From Prevotella sp. (lineage in GTDB: Bacteria; Bacteroidota; Bacteroidia; Bacteroidales; Bacteroidaceae), in contig JAFZAH010000042.1 in the NCBI GenBank assembly GCA_017548275.1, forward strand, positions 1-64,000: a stretch of 64,000 nucleotides of DNA, written 5' to 3'. Below the pieces are notes generated by a model. That model was not told the DNA's origin, searched no databases, and worked only from the letters and a program-made list of their open reading frames with translations. Shown in pieces: positions 34,401-43,343 of this stretch. Position 1 is the first letter of the stretch; every line of letters starts with the position of its first letter. The position numbers and the translations under genes are program-made.

Positions 34401-34456
34401 AGCAAGGGGCAAGAGAATAGTCTCTCAATTGAGAAACGATTCTCTTGCCCCTTGCT
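34401..34456. repeat. Word-repeat inverted repeat, possible bidirectional terminator
   Basis: A perfect 18-bp stem (34401-34418 with 34439-34456; words GCAAGGGGCAAGAGAAT) with a 20-base loop that itself holds TCTC/GAGA. It lies between nnr and a convergent gene. A TTATTTT stretch follows. Confidence 0.7.
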
Positions 34457-34464
34457 TATTTTGA

Positions 34465-34512
34465 ACTCGCTATCGCATGTACGGGCGGGCACGGAGACAC
34501 CGTCCCCTACGC
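34465..34512. repeat. GTAGGGGCGGGCAC-type repeat, copy 1
   Basis: GAACTCGC.ATCGC.TGTA followed by GGGCGGGCACGG.GACACCGTCCCC. Closely similar to the reading at 35748-35797 in the same orientation. Confidence 0.7.
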
Positions 34513-34614
34513 GTGGTGATAATAATTTGTAAAAATCTCTGCCTTTAAAACGGGTTGGGTTAAGTGTCCTGTTTTTCGGCTGTTATTGGGTATGATTATA
34601 TGAATCAGCATACA

Positions 34615-35007
34615 TTATTCTTGTTCCTTTCTTATTATAACCCGATTCCATTCATCGGGATCTCCAATAAAATCATATATTACGTTTTCATTTTCTATAA
34701 AAAACTCATAACCAATTGAATCTAAACCTATGTCAATCCTATCATCAAAAGGGGGCTTACCAATTTCCCAAGTCCCTTTATAATATTTTTGTGGGGGTGA
34801 CTTCAACATATCACACAAATCTACAAACGCTGAATCGAGGTTAAAAATCTCAAGAGTCCCATCTTCATGAAAAATAAATTTGGTATTGTTATGATACCAT
34901 TTCCCATAAAAATCCCTTGGTTCATAATCTTTGCATGATGATAAAAAAGTTAGCAGCATGATTATGAGTGTTAAGCATTTACTTATTTTTCTATTTTTTC
35001 CACCCAT
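34615..35007 (-). CDS. Lipoprotein of unknown function
   Basis: 130 residues. The N-terminus is a lipoprotein signal ending LSSC. A later GKWYHNNTKFIFHEDGTLEIF stretch looks like a lipocalin-like or similar small beta-barrel start. No family recognised with confidence. It is convergent with nnr and separate from the next lipoprotein gene. Confidence 0.65.
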   Translation of the reverse strand: MGGKNRKISKCLTLIIMLLTFLSSCKDYEPRDFYGKWYHNNTKFIFHEDGTLEIFNLDSAFVDLCDMLKSPPQKYYKGTWEIGKPPFDDRIDIGLDSIGYEFFIENENVIYDFIGDPDEWNRVIIRKEQE

Positions 35008-35094
35008 ATTGATGTTATAATCATTTGAGTATTAATGAATGCTTCTGACTGCAAATATAATCAATTTTGTTGAATCGACAGGAAAGTCACATCT

Positions 35095-35661
35095 TTATTC
35101 GTCTAGAGGATAGACTGGTTCCCGGCTATGATATTCCTCTCCATAAGGGCCAAACAGCCCTTGGTGAATATTGTCAAATGAATATAATTGGACAGGCCCT
35201 GATTCATAATCTTTTTTATTGATGAATTTCAGTTCATTTCCGGTTTTATACTCGATCTTATCGGCTGTGACCTTGAAGATAATGTGCTTAGATATGTCGT
35301 AAATAAAATCTTCAACATAAAAACTGTCTTTCACATAATGGCAGGGTGCATCAAAAGAAAAGACAGTGTCTTTAAGAACATAATGAAAACGACCATTAAA
35401 CGCATATTCAGAAGAGTCTTTTTCTATTAGAAAAAACTCCGAATCGGGAATAATATCCATCTTGGGAATCAACAACAATCCATTCTCAGCAGGCCAGTGT
35501 TTTCTTTCTTCTAACGGTATTAGCGTGGGATGTCCACACGCTTTCTTCGTGTTGTCGTTTTTATCAACTTGAGGTTGGTTCCGATGACAACAAGAACAGC
35601 AAAGTAAAATAATCAAAACGAAGCCTATTCCTCTACGATGAATAATGTTTCTGATTATCAT
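35095..35661 (-). CDS. Lipoprotein of unknown function
   Basis: 188 residues from MIIRNIIHRRGIGFVL at 35661; earlier in-frame residues to 35775 derive from the 35748-35797 repeat and are rejected. The signal ends LLCCSCC, a lipobox. No family recognised. Like the gene before it, it may be a species-specific surface lipoprotein. Confidence 0.6.
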   Translation of the reverse strand: MIIRNIIHRRGIGFVLIILLCCSCCHRNQPQVDKNDNTKKACGHPTLIPLEERKHWPAENGLLLIPKMDIIPDSEFFLIEKDSSEYAFNGRFHYVLKDTVFSFDAPCHYVKDSFYVEDFIYDISKHIIFKVTADKIEYKTGNELKFINKKDYESGPVQLYSFDNIHQGLFGPYGEEYHSREPVYPLDE

Positions 35662-35747
35662 GTTTGTGTTCTTTTGTTTTGAAATGATCTTGTTTATGAC
35701 AGTTCTCAAATGCGATCCGTCAAATCCGTCAAATCCGTTGTTTATGA

Positions 35748-35797
35748 ACTCGCCATCGCGTGTAGGGGCGGGCACGGGAACACCGCCCCCTACAAGG
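35748..35797. repeat. GTAGGGGCGGGCAC-type repeat, copy 2
   Basis: Same orientation and about 80% identical to 34465-34512. It is followed by CTTGCTCCCTGCTCC words near 35820-35845. Confidence 0.65.
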
Positions 35798-35839
35798 GTA
35801 TGGGGAAATCTCTTGCACCTTGCTCCCTGCTCCTTGCCC

Positions 35840-36955
35840 CTAACGTCTATTCAACTCGAGCGACTCGGTAGCGCCGTTTTGTCCGTAGAACACGAACACG
35901 AGTTTCGACTCGTCAGGATATTCCAAAGTATTGAACGTGAAAGTCTCTTTTCCGTTGCAATTGATGGTGGTAAGCGTCTGCCCCGAGTAACTGACCACAT
36001 CCACTTTCTCCAGCGGTCCGTCGGCCTGTGCGAAGAAGATGCCACTATCGTCAATGCTGGCAGAAACGTCGATGGTTGCCACATTATTCGGCATGATGAC
36101 TTGCACGCGGTGGTCGGTCAACTCATAACCGAGTGCCTGAAGCATCTTCACGGCATAACGGCGACCCAGTTCACGATAGCCGTCGGCGGTGAAATGCAAG
36201 TGGTCGGGACCTGCCTGACAACCCTTCGACGACACCACAGAGCACTGCTGAAAACCAATGGGCAAGCGGTTAATGGTGGGATTGGCATGAGCGCAGATGC
36301 CATTCTGGTCTTCACCCACGGCCTCGCCGGCTATCAGCGGCACTTTCACGGGGTCAAGATCCAAGTCGTGGATGATGTCATTGTAGATTTTCTTCACCTT
36401 GCGTATCCACTCGTCATTGTAGGCGTCGGTCTCGCCCTGGTGCAATAGGATGCCGCGGATGTCGCCCTCCTCCTGTGCCATCTCTGCCAGTTGTATCAGG
36501 CGCTGGTAAGGATTGTTGTCATAGGCGGCTATCTCTTTCTTCATCCAATCTTCCTTCACATTAGCCACATACTGACGGCAGCGGTCTTTGTCGAACAGGT
36601 CGATGCCACAGCCATCCACGGCGATGTGAATGACACCCACACGCGCTTTCTCGGGCAGGTTCTCCAGCATCGTGCGTCCGAAATAATCAACCAGTGAATA
36701 CTTGGTGTCTTCGCGGCAGAGAGGGGGGATAGCCTTGCGCCATTGTCCCAACTTACGGTCCTTGCCGTTGACGGCCGACAGACTGAGGAAGCGGTCGCTC
36801 ACGTCCTGTTTGTCGGCTTTGGTGATTTCACCCTGCCCCACCATGTTTGACTGTCCTATACACAGGAAGATGTAGAAATTCTCATCTTGTGCGGCCATGC
36901 TCACCGGACATGCCATCATCACCGTGGCCGCAAATAGTTTTTTCAGGATTTTCAT
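35840..36955 (-). CDS. SGNH-fold acetyl esterase (sialate O-acetylesterase-like, SASA)
   Basis: 371 residues. A signal peptide ending SMAAQ is followed by the SGNH motifs: GQSNMVG (Ser36) near the N-terminus, LLHQGETDA in the middle and DHLHFT near residue 255. The last 95 residues look like a beta-sandwich domain. This fits carbohydrate esterase 6/SASA enzymes that remove acetyl groups from plant or host glycans. The promoter TAAGTTTG lies at complement 36989-36996. The specific substrate is not readable. Confidence 0.85.
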   Translation of the reverse strand: MKILKKLFAATVMMACPVSMAAQDENFYIFLCIGQSNMVGQGEITKADKQDVSDRFLSLSAVNGKDRKLGQWRKAIPPLCREDTKYSLVDYFGRTMLENLPEKARVGVIHIAVDGCGIDLFDKDRCRQYVANVKEDWMKKEIAAYDNNPYQRLIQLAEMAQEEGDIRGILLHQGETDAYNDEWIRKVKKIYNDIIHDLDLDPVKVPLIAGEAVGEDQNGICAHANPTINRLPIGFQQCSVVSSKGCQAGPDHLHFTADGYRELGRRYAVKMLQALGYELTDHRVQVIMPNNVATIDVSASIDDSGIFFAQADGPLEKVDVVSYSGQTLTTINCNGKETFTFNTLEYPDESKLVFVFYGQNGATESLELNRR

Positions 36956-37077
36956 ATAGATTTCGTGTTTGATTTGATTCTATGTCTGCAAACTTACACA
37001 AAAAAACTGAAATCGGCTCTTTTTTGCACGTTTTTTTTCAAATGATGCCACTCCTCTACTCTTTTGTGCTAAAACAA

Positions 37078-37109
37078 CAGATGGCCGCCCTTTTCAGGAC
37101 AGCCATCTG
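37078..37109 (-). terminator. Terminator of the aldolase gene
   Basis: CAGATGGC/GCCATCTG stem with inner partial pairing and a T-rich run following on the minus strand, 23 bases after the fba stop. Confidence 0.8.
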
Positions 37110-37131
37110 CGTAGAGTTTCAAGCCGTGAGA

Positions 37132-38136
37132 TTACTCAGCCAGTTTGTTGTCAGAACCGAGCACGTCGATGATCTTGTGCTTGTACATCTTCTCCATCTC
37201 GTCGCGAGCGGGACCACAGAACTTACGGGGATCAAACTCTCCGGGTTTGTCGTGCAACACCTTGCGCACAGCAGCGGTGAAGGCCAGACGTGAGTCAGAG
37301 TCGATGTTAATCTTACAAACTGCGCTCAGAGAAGCCTTGCGGAGTTGCTCTTCGGGGATACCCACTGCGTCGGGCAGTTTGCCGCCATACTCGTTGATGA
37401 TGTCAACATACTCCTGGGGAACAGATGATGAACCGTGGAGCACGATGGGGAATCCGGGCAGTTTCTCCATCACAGCGTCGAGCACGTCGAATGCGAGTGG
37501 AGGAGGAACGAGTTTGCCGGTCTTCGGGTCGCGTGTGCACTGCTCGGGAGTGAACTTGTATGCACCGTGGCTGGTACCGATAGAGATAGCGAGAGAGTCG
37601 CAACCGGTACGGGTAGCAAAGTCAATCACCTCTTCGGGTTTGGTATAGTGTGACTCAGCAGCCACCACATCGTCCTCAACACCTGCGAGCACGCCGAGTT
37701 CAGCCTCAACGGTCACATCGAACTGATGTGCATATTCCACCACTTTCTTGGTCAGGGCGATATTCTCCTCATAGGGAAGAGAAGAACCGTCGATCATCAC
37801 TGAAGAGAAACCAGAGTCGATGCAACTCTTGCAGGTCTCGAAACTGTCACCATGGTCAAGGTGCAGAGCGATTTCAGGATGCTCGCAACCCAACTCCTTG
37901 GCATATTCCACAGCACCCTGTGCCATGTAACGCAGCAGTGTGGCGTTAGCATAATTGCGGGCACCTTTAGACACCTGCAGGATGACGGGGCTTTTCAGGT
38001 CGCTGGAAGCCTTGATGATGGCTTGCAACTGCTCCATGTTGTTGAAGTTGAAAGCGGGGATGGCGTATCCACCGTTGATAGCGCGGGCAAACATCTCTTT
38101 GGTGTTTACCAGGCCGAGAGTTTTGTAATCTACCAT
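37132..38136 (-). CDS. fba: Class II fructose-bisphosphate aldolase
   Basis: 334 residues. ALHLDHGDS contains catalytic Asp94 and zinc ligand His95. Other signatures are VMIDGSSLPYEENI, AELGVLAGVEDDV and SIGTSHGAYKF. It cleaves fructose-1,6-bisphosphate in glycolysis. It has a single-gene layout with a consensus promoter (38191-38221) and a terminator. Confidence 0.96.
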   Translation of the reverse strand: MVDYKTLGLVNTKEMFARAINGGYAIPAFNFNNMEQLQAIIKASSDLKSPVILQVSKGARNYANATLLRYMAQGAVEYAKELGCEHPEIALHLDHGDSFETCKSCIDSGFSSVMIDGSSLPYEENIALTKKVVEYAHQFDVTVEAELGVLAGVEDDVVAAESHYTKPEEVIDFATRTGCDSLAISIGTSHGAYKFTPEQCTRDPKTGKLVPPPLAFDVLDAVMEKLPGFPIVLHGSSSVPQEYVDIINEYGGKLPDAVGIPEEQLRKASLSAVCKINIDSDSRLAFTAAVRKVLHDKPGEFDPRKFCGPARDEMEKMYKHKIIDVLGSDNKLAE

Positions 38137-38190
38137 AGTTGTAAGAATAATAAATATTTAGAATGAATGATTTATTGCTTTTATCGGGTG

Positions 38191-38221
38191 CAAAATTAAC
38201 AAATAATCGCCTCATATCAAA
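38191..38221 (-). promoter_or_regulatory. Consensus promoter of fba
   Basis: On the minus strand TTTG (complement 38218-38221), exactly 19 bases, then TAATTTTG (complement 38191-38198). One of the best matches to the Bacteroidetes consensus in the window. Confidence 0.8.
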
Positions 38222-38447
38222 AGATTCACAGTGTTTTTCACCGGCTTATTAGGTTAAAAATCATTATATCAACCCGCTACAGCCAGCATCACTACCGTTT
38301 TGCTATCTGCGTTTGACATTTCAGGAGAGCATAATCAAGGTTTTCCTAAGAGAGTCAAGGATTATCTAAGTTACTTGGATAAAATAAAATGTGAGAGAAC
38401 CGTAGCGACAGTTCTCTCACACATTTTTTTAAGATTTCAGTACCATC
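38222..38447. other. Intergenic stretch between fba promoter and aqpZ terminator
   Basis: No gene seen. The sequence is AT-rich. The only structures are the fba promoter at its left end and the hairpin at 38390-38421. Confidence 0.5.
38390..38421. terminator. Terminator of aqpZ
   Basis: Perfect 11-bp stem TGTGAGAGAAC / GTTCTCTCACA with a 10-base loop. TTTTATTTTA follows on the minus strand and CATTTTTTT on the plus, so it may work in both directions. Confidence 0.85.
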
Positions 38448-39137
38448 TTACTTCTCGTCAGAACCGATGCATTTCCAAACGACTGCAGCAAGGGCACCGC
38501 CGATGAACGGGCCAACGATGAACACCCAGAGGTCGGACAATGCCTTACCACCCTCGAAGAGAGCGGGACCGATAGAACGGGCGGGGTTGACAGATGTGCC
38601 AGTGAAGTTGATGCCTACCAAGTGGATGAGAACGAGGCTCAGACCGATGGCCAGACCAGCGAAGTTGTTGGTAGCGCCATTGGTGCGGGATGTAGCGCCC
38701 AACACCACCATCACAAAGATGAAGGTGAGCACAATCTCGACAATCAGACCATTGGTTGTGCCGGCTGCGCAAGCATTAGCACCCGTGTGATGTGCACCTG
38801 CACCCATAGTGATACTTGCCTCAGGCACAGTGGATACGATGCCTGCGAGCACAGCGGCGGCGATGATGGCGCCAATCACCTGGAAAATGATATACATACC
38901 TGCGTCCTTACCACTCATACGTCCGCTGAGGAACACACCGAGGGTGATGGCGGGATTGATGTGGCAACCGCTGATACCGCCGATGGTATAAGCCATGGCC
39001 ACAACAGCCAGACCGAAAGCGAAAGCAGTACCGACAACAGAAGCGGCGTCATGGCCGCAATTCAAACTCACTGCTGCACCGCAGCCTAACAAAGTCAGTA
39101 CGAATGTACCGAATAATTCTGCTAAATACTTTTTCAT
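38448..39137 (-). CDS. aqpZ: Aquaporin Z
   Basis: 229 residues with six membrane helices. Both NPA boxes are present (NPA at 61-63 in CHINPAIT, and 184-186 in SVNPARS). His172 and Arg187 of the selectivity filter match water-specific channels, not glycerol facilitators. It lies in the cytoplasmic membrane. A TAATTTTG box at complement 39208-39215 and a terminator make it a single-gene unit. Confidence 0.94.
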   Translation of the reverse strand: MKKYLAELFGTFVLTLLGCGAAVSLNCGHDAASVVGTAFAFGLAVVAMAYTIGGISGCHINPAITLGVFLSGRMSGKDAGMYIIFQVIGAIIAAAVLAGIVSTVPEASITMGAGAHHTGANACAAGTTNGLIVEIVLTFIFVMVVLGATSRTNGATNNFAGLAIGLSLVLIHLVGINFTGTSVNPARSIGPALFEGGKALSDLWVFIVGPFIGGALAAVVWKCIGSDEK

Positions 39138-39271
39138 AGATTTATGGATTAAGATGAATAAAAATCGATTGTTTATGTCAGAATGAATAAATCTCTTAAA
39201 AACTAGGCAAAATTAGCAAATTTATTTTAAATCTGCAAATATTTTGAAGAAAAAAGTTAAAAAATTGGGGC

Positions 39272-39388
39272 GGGGGGGGCAGGGAGCAAGGGGCAAGAGA
39301 TTACTCCTGAGAGGGGCAAGGGGCAAGAGATTGCTTCGCTAATGGAAAACTATTCTCTTGCACCCTGCACCCTGCCCCTTGCTCCTAG
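39272..39388. repeat. Word-repeat inverted repeat, GGGGCAAGAGA type
   Basis: Words AGGGAGCAAGGGGCAAGAGA on the left pair imperfectly with TCTCTTGCACCCTGC and CCCTTGCTCC on the right. It lies between the aqpZ start and the GH43 3' end, related to the block at 34401-34456. Confidence 0.65.
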
Positions 39389-39389
39389 T

Positions 39390-41000
39390 TTATTCCTTCA
39401 ACTCAAAATAATCAAATACGGCGGAATCGCCATCGACGGGCGAGGAAGCATACATGCCGAGCACCACGCCTGTGAATCCGCCTGCAACCTCGCTACTGAG
39501 CAGAATGGTGTCGAGCGTGCCCAGTTTATGCCATTCATCATCGGCGGTGAGGCGGTAATAGAAATGATAGAGCGCCTCGTCGCTCTCCACCTTCAATTCC
39601 ACGGGAGCGAACTGGTCGGCAGCATCGAGTGTCTGTTCGGCCACGATATAATCAATGGCTTTCAGGCGGCAGCGCAACCCCACACTTCTGACACCCGATT
39701 GGCAGCGCAAGAACAAATCGTAATGACCGTCATTGATTTGATAGACCGTGAGTCCGCCTTCCGCCTCATCCACGAGCGAATCGCCCTCGCAAGCCAAAGA
39801 CACGCGGGTGGCCAGCGTCATCTCTGCACTCTCCTGCCGGCGTCCGAGGAATGACGGACGGTCATTCTCCGACAAAGTACTCTTCGATGCCTTCAACCGC
39901 AATGCGGTAAAGGTGCTGAGGTCGTCATTGATACGGCTGGCAGGCTTTATCATGCTGTCCTGGGGATTTTGCAACATCAGCCATCCCGGGTCGTTCAGAC
40001 TCTCGGGGAAGGTGAAACGCTCCGTAGCGGGTTTCGGGGCTGTCTGTGGCAAAGTGGGCACATTCATGGAGAGGGCGACCGTGCCGTTGCCGTTGACCAC
40101 GGGCCATCCTTTCTTCTCCCATTCCACCGGTGCGAGGAAAGTCTCGCGACCCAGATGATGGTAATTGCCGCCATAAGTACGGAAAGCAAGGAACATTATC
40201 CACCATGACCCATCAGACCCCTGCACCAAGTCGGCGTGTCCTGTTCCCTGTATCTGACTGGTCTGCGTGATGCGGCGCTGATGGCAAAGAATGGGGTTGT
40301 CGGGATTGGCTTTATAGGGTCCCTCTATCTTCTTGCTACGCGCTATGGTGATGCTGTGTCCGTATTCAGTGCCGCCCTCCGAGATGAGCAGGTAATAATA
40401 ACCGTCTTTTTTATAGATATGCGGTCCCTCGGGATAACGTCCGCCCGTACCGCGCCACAGTTGGCGACTCTCGGTCAGTTGTTCGCCCGTCTTGGGGTCT
40501 ATCTCACAGAGCCAGATGGCGTCATCGGGGTTGCTCACCATGTAACACTTGCCGTTCTCGAAATAGAGCGAGGGGTCGATGCCTTGCTGTTTGAGCCAGA
40601 TGGGTTCGCTCCACGGGCCGCGCGGGTCGGTGGCGGTGACCATGAAATTGCCTCCGTTGCCCACATTAGTTGTAATCATGTAATACGTGCCCTCGTGATA
40701 GCGGATGGTAGGCGCATAGATGCCCTGCCACGAGGTGGCACCTTTGAGCGACACCTGCGACGCACGGTCGAGCACATTGCCTATCTGCTCCCAATGGATA
40801 AGGTCGCGGCTGTGGAATATAGGCACGCCCGGGAAATATTGGAACGACGAGTTAACCAGATAGAAGTCATCACCCACCCTGCACACGCTGGGATCGGGAT
40901 GATATCCTGGTATCACGGGATTGTTATACCCTTGCACGCTCTGTGCCGACATAGTGACACCATAAACGGCAAATAACAGTAGGAAGAAGATTTTTTTCAT
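39390..41000 (-). CDS. Glycoside hydrolase family 43 (xylosidase/arabinofuranosidase type)
   Basis: 536 residues from the Met at 41000, with signal peptide ending MSAQ. Catalytic residues of the GH43 five-bladed propeller are Asp36 (YHPDPSV), Asp143 (GIDPSLYF) and Glu191 (YPEGPHIYKKDGYYYLL). A C-terminal beta-sandwich of about 200 residues follows. Activity is probably on xylan or arabinan side chains; the exact sugar is inference. It is divergent from the KdgK-like sugar kinase with overlapping promoters. Confidence 0.92.
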   Translation of the reverse strand: MKKIFFLLLFAVYGVTMSAQSVQGYNNPVIPGYHPDPSVCRVGDDFYLVNSSFQYFPGVPIFHSRDLIHWEQIGNVLDRASQVSLKGATSWQGIYAPTIRYHEGTYYMITTNVGNGGNFMVTATDPRGPWSEPIWLKQQGIDPSLYFENGKCYMVSNPDDAIWLCEIDPKTGEQLTESRQLWRGTGGRYPEGPHIYKKDGYYYLLISEGGTEYGHSITIARSKKIEGPYKANPDNPILCHQRRITQTSQIQGTGHADLVQGSDGSWWIMFLAFRTYGGNYHHLGRETFLAPVEWEKKGWPVVNGNGTVALSMNVPTLPQTAPKPATERFTFPESLNDPGWLMLQNPQDSMIKPASRINDDLSTFTALRLKASKSTLSENDRPSFLGRRQESAEMTLATRVSLACEGDSLVDEAEGGLTVYQINDGHYDLFLRCQSGVRSVGLRCRLKAIDYIVAEQTLDAADQFAPVELKVESDEALYHFYYRLTADDEWHKLGTLDTILLSSEVAGGFTGVVLGMYASSPVDGDSAVFDYFELKE

Positions 41001-41022
41001 ACAAAAACACATTATTTTGCTA

Positions 41023-41059
41023 CAAAAGTAATCATTTATTTGAGAAATACGTAATTTTG
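41023..41059. promoter_or_regulatory. Overlapping divergent promoters of GH43 and sugar kinase
   Basis: TACTTTTG at complement 41023-41030 (leftward) and TAATTTTG at 41052-41059 (rightward). The -7 boxes are only 21 bases apart, so the two polymerases compete for the same DNA. Confidence 0.6.
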
Positions 41060-41086
41060 CACCCTATAATTATTATCATGCACAAT

Positions 41087-42100
41087 ATGAAGACTAAAAA
41101 AATCGTCTGTTTCGGAGAATTGATGCTCCGTCTTGAGGAGGAAGGACAGCAGTTGGATAACGTGAACCTCGACACCGCCATTTTTGTGGGCAGCGAGGCA
41201 AATGTGGGCGTGTCGTTAGCCACACTCGGTGATAACGTCTGGATGGTGACCCGTCTGCCGGATAATGTGGTGGGTCACACAGCGGCCAAGAAATTGCAGG
41301 ATTTCGGCGTCCATACCGACCTGATTATGTTTGAGGGCGACCGCATCGGCACCTATTTCCTCAAACAAGGCCAGTCGCGACAGAAGTCGAAGACCATCTA
41401 CGACCGCGACAACACGCCTTTCAGCACGCTCAAACCGGGCGACATCGACTGGCACGCCATCCTCAAGGACGCGGACATCTTCCATACCACCGGCATCTCC
41501 ATCGGCATCTCGCAGAGTGCGGCCGACGTGACATTCGAGGCGCTGGACGTGGCAGATGAACTGGGACTGACCATTTCTGTCGATATCAATTACCGTTCAG
41601 CATTGTGGAAATACGGTGCTGACGCCCATGAGACCATCACACGGCTGATGCAGCGCGCCGATGTGATGTTTGGCGACGCGATAGAATACGAATGGCTCAC
41701 GGGCCGCAACGTGCCCTTAGAGGTCACTTCCGCCAACGACCCGCTCGACCTGGCAACTTACGAAGACTGGTACAAGGAATTGCACGAGATATGCCCGCGA
41801 TGCAGCAAGATGATTATCGGCACACGCAATCAGGTGGCGCCCACACATCATCTGCTGACGGCGCTGATGCTCTCCGACGGCAACAAGATGTTACATTCCG
41901 TCATTCACGACATTACCAACGTGATTGACCCTGTGGGTGTGGGCGACGCATTCGCAGCAGGCAGCATCCATGCCGCCCTCCATTTCCCCGACAACCCGCA
42001 GAAATGGCTCGACTACTCACTCGCGGCAGCCACCCTCAAGAACTACATCCCGGGCGACTTCAACCTCGCCACGGATGAGGAGATACTTAAATTGATTTGA
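41087..42100 (+). CDS. PfkB-family sugar kinase (2-keto-3-deoxygluconate kinase-like)
   Basis: 338 residues from ATG 41087; a Met three codons earlier is also possible, and the frame upstream overlaps the promoter box. CFGELMLRLEEEG and NVGVSLATLG open the PfkB fold. DPVGVGDAFAAG near residue 285 holds the catalytic Asp and anion hole. KdgK-type members phosphorylate KDG, a product of uronate breakdown, in the cytoplasm. The divergent GH43 hydrolase gives a carbohydrate context. Exact sugar is inferred. Confidence 0.87.
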   Translation: MKTKKIVCFGELMLRLEEEGQQLDNVNLDTAIFVGSEANVGVSLATLGDNVWMVTRLPDNVVGHTAAKKLQDFGVHTDLIMFEGDRIGTYFLKQGQSRQKSKTIYDRDNTPFSTLKPGDIDWHAILKDADIFHTTGISIGISQSAADVTFEALDVADELGLTISVDINYRSALWKYGADAHETITRLMQRADVMFGDAIEYEWLTGRNVPLEVTSANDPLDLATYEDWYKELHEICPRCSKMIIGTRNQVAPTHHLLTALMLSDGNKMLHSVIHDITNVIDPVGVGDAFAAGSIHAALHFPDNPQKWLDYSLAAATLKNYIPGDFNLATDEEILKLI

Positions 42101-42175
42101 GGTTTGAGATTTGAGGTTTGAGATTTACTTTTAGATATGCATTATTAAAACCTCAAATCTGAAACCTCAAACCTA
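42097..42175. repeat. Word-repeat inverted repeat, GATTTGAGGTTTGA type
   Basis: The left arm has alternating GAGGTTT and GAGATTT, the right arm CCTCAAATCTGAAACCTC. It lies between convergent genes and includes the TGA stop of the sugar kinase gene. It resembles 31494-31545 by words. Confidence 0.7.
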
Positions 42176-43273
42176 TCAGAACCATCCCATCAGCACACGG
42201 AGATAGGCAGTCAGTTCGGCTGCCATTTTTTGGTGCTGCCAATAACTGGGATGCCAACTGGCGCCGTATTTCAAATCACCATTCTGCGGAGTGAAATCGA
42301 AACGATAGACCTCGTTGTCGCCTTTCTTACGGGCATCGGCCTGTATCTGGTCGAGCGTCTGCTTTTGCAGTTCCAGTTCTTTGCCATTGAGCATACAACC
42401 TGTGAGGAGCACTATCTTGGCTTTTGGATAATGCGCCCGCACCTGAGCAAGGAATTTAGAATAGGCTTGAGCAAAGAGGTTGATGTCGAAATTGGGCGTG
42501 GAAAGGTCATTCGTACCGAGGTTGATGCAAACCAACTGGGGCGTATATCGGCTGAAATCCCATTTCTGAGAAAAATCGTCGAAATTGGTGTATTCATACT
42601 GTACTGGCATCTGGTTGGGAGTACCCTCGCGCGCGCCGTCATAGCAACGGTAGGCGCCGATGCCCGAACGTGCCACCACATAATCCATGGCATTCAGATT
42701 GCGCGTGGTGATGGCGGCATAGGTGTAATAATGGTTTTCTGTGGCATCCTCGAAGGGGTCGGGCGCATTCATACTCTCTGAACCATAACCGCAGGTGATG
42801 GAGTTGCCGATAAACTCGATTTTCCGTTCGGGCAGTGCCGGGGGCGGCAACAGATGACAACCCTCGTCGAGCACGAAACCGCGAAACTCCGGCCGGCGGT
42901 TCAGTCCCTCAATGCAATACATCAACCTGACGGTATGACGACCCTGGGGCAATGCAACGGCCAATGTCACCAACGAGTCGTTCACGCCCGTGAAAGCCAC
43001 CTTAAACACCTCACTGCCGTCGATGGTCGCCATGAAGTAACCGCTTTCGGGTTTGGCTATCATGCGCAGCGACGTGCCCTCAAAACAGGCGTTAATCTGC
43101 ACACCGGGATAGGTGAACATCGGTGAGTCGGGGCGGTCGAAATTGATGCGGCCTATGTATTGGATATTCGGGTCGGATGCAGGAATAACACTCCCCTTGA
43201 CAGGCAGTGTGACCGATGCCGAAGCCGTCAGCGACATCAATGCGACAGCCAATAATAGAATGACTTTTTTCAT
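42176..43273 (-). CDS. SGNH acetyl esterase, carbohydrate esterase family 2-like
   Basis: 365 residues with signal peptide (SLTASA). An N-terminal beta-rich domain of about 130 residues precedes an SGNH domain: FIGNSITCGYG, INLGTNDLS and a C-terminal ASWHPSYWQH with the catalytic His. This two-domain order is the CE2 acetyl-esterase arrangement, which deacetylates xylan or mannan. A lone unit between converging genes. The substrate is an inference. Confidence 0.85.
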   Translation of the reverse strand: MKKVILLLAVALMSLTASASVTLPVKGSVIPASDPNIQYIGRINFDRPDSPMFTYPGVQINACFEGTSLRMIAKPESGYFMATIDGSEVFKVAFTGVNDSLVTLAVALPQGRHTVRLMYCIEGLNRRPEFRGFVLDEGCHLLPPPALPERKIEFIGNSITCGYGSESMNAPDPFEDATENHYYTYAAITTRNLNAMDYVVARSGIGAYRCYDGAREGTPNQMPVQYEYTNFDDFSQKWDFSRYTPQLVCINLGTNDLSTPNFDINLFAQAYSKFLAQVRAHYPKAKIVLLTGCMLNGKELELQKQTLDQIQADARKKGDNEVYRFDFTPQNGDLKYGASWHPSYWQHQKMAAELTAYLRVLMGWF

Positions 43274-43343
43274 GACGATATAGGTGTTTTTAATATAGAT
43301 TCCCGGAGAGAGTATTCCCCATGGTCGGGGCGGGTGTTTTTGT

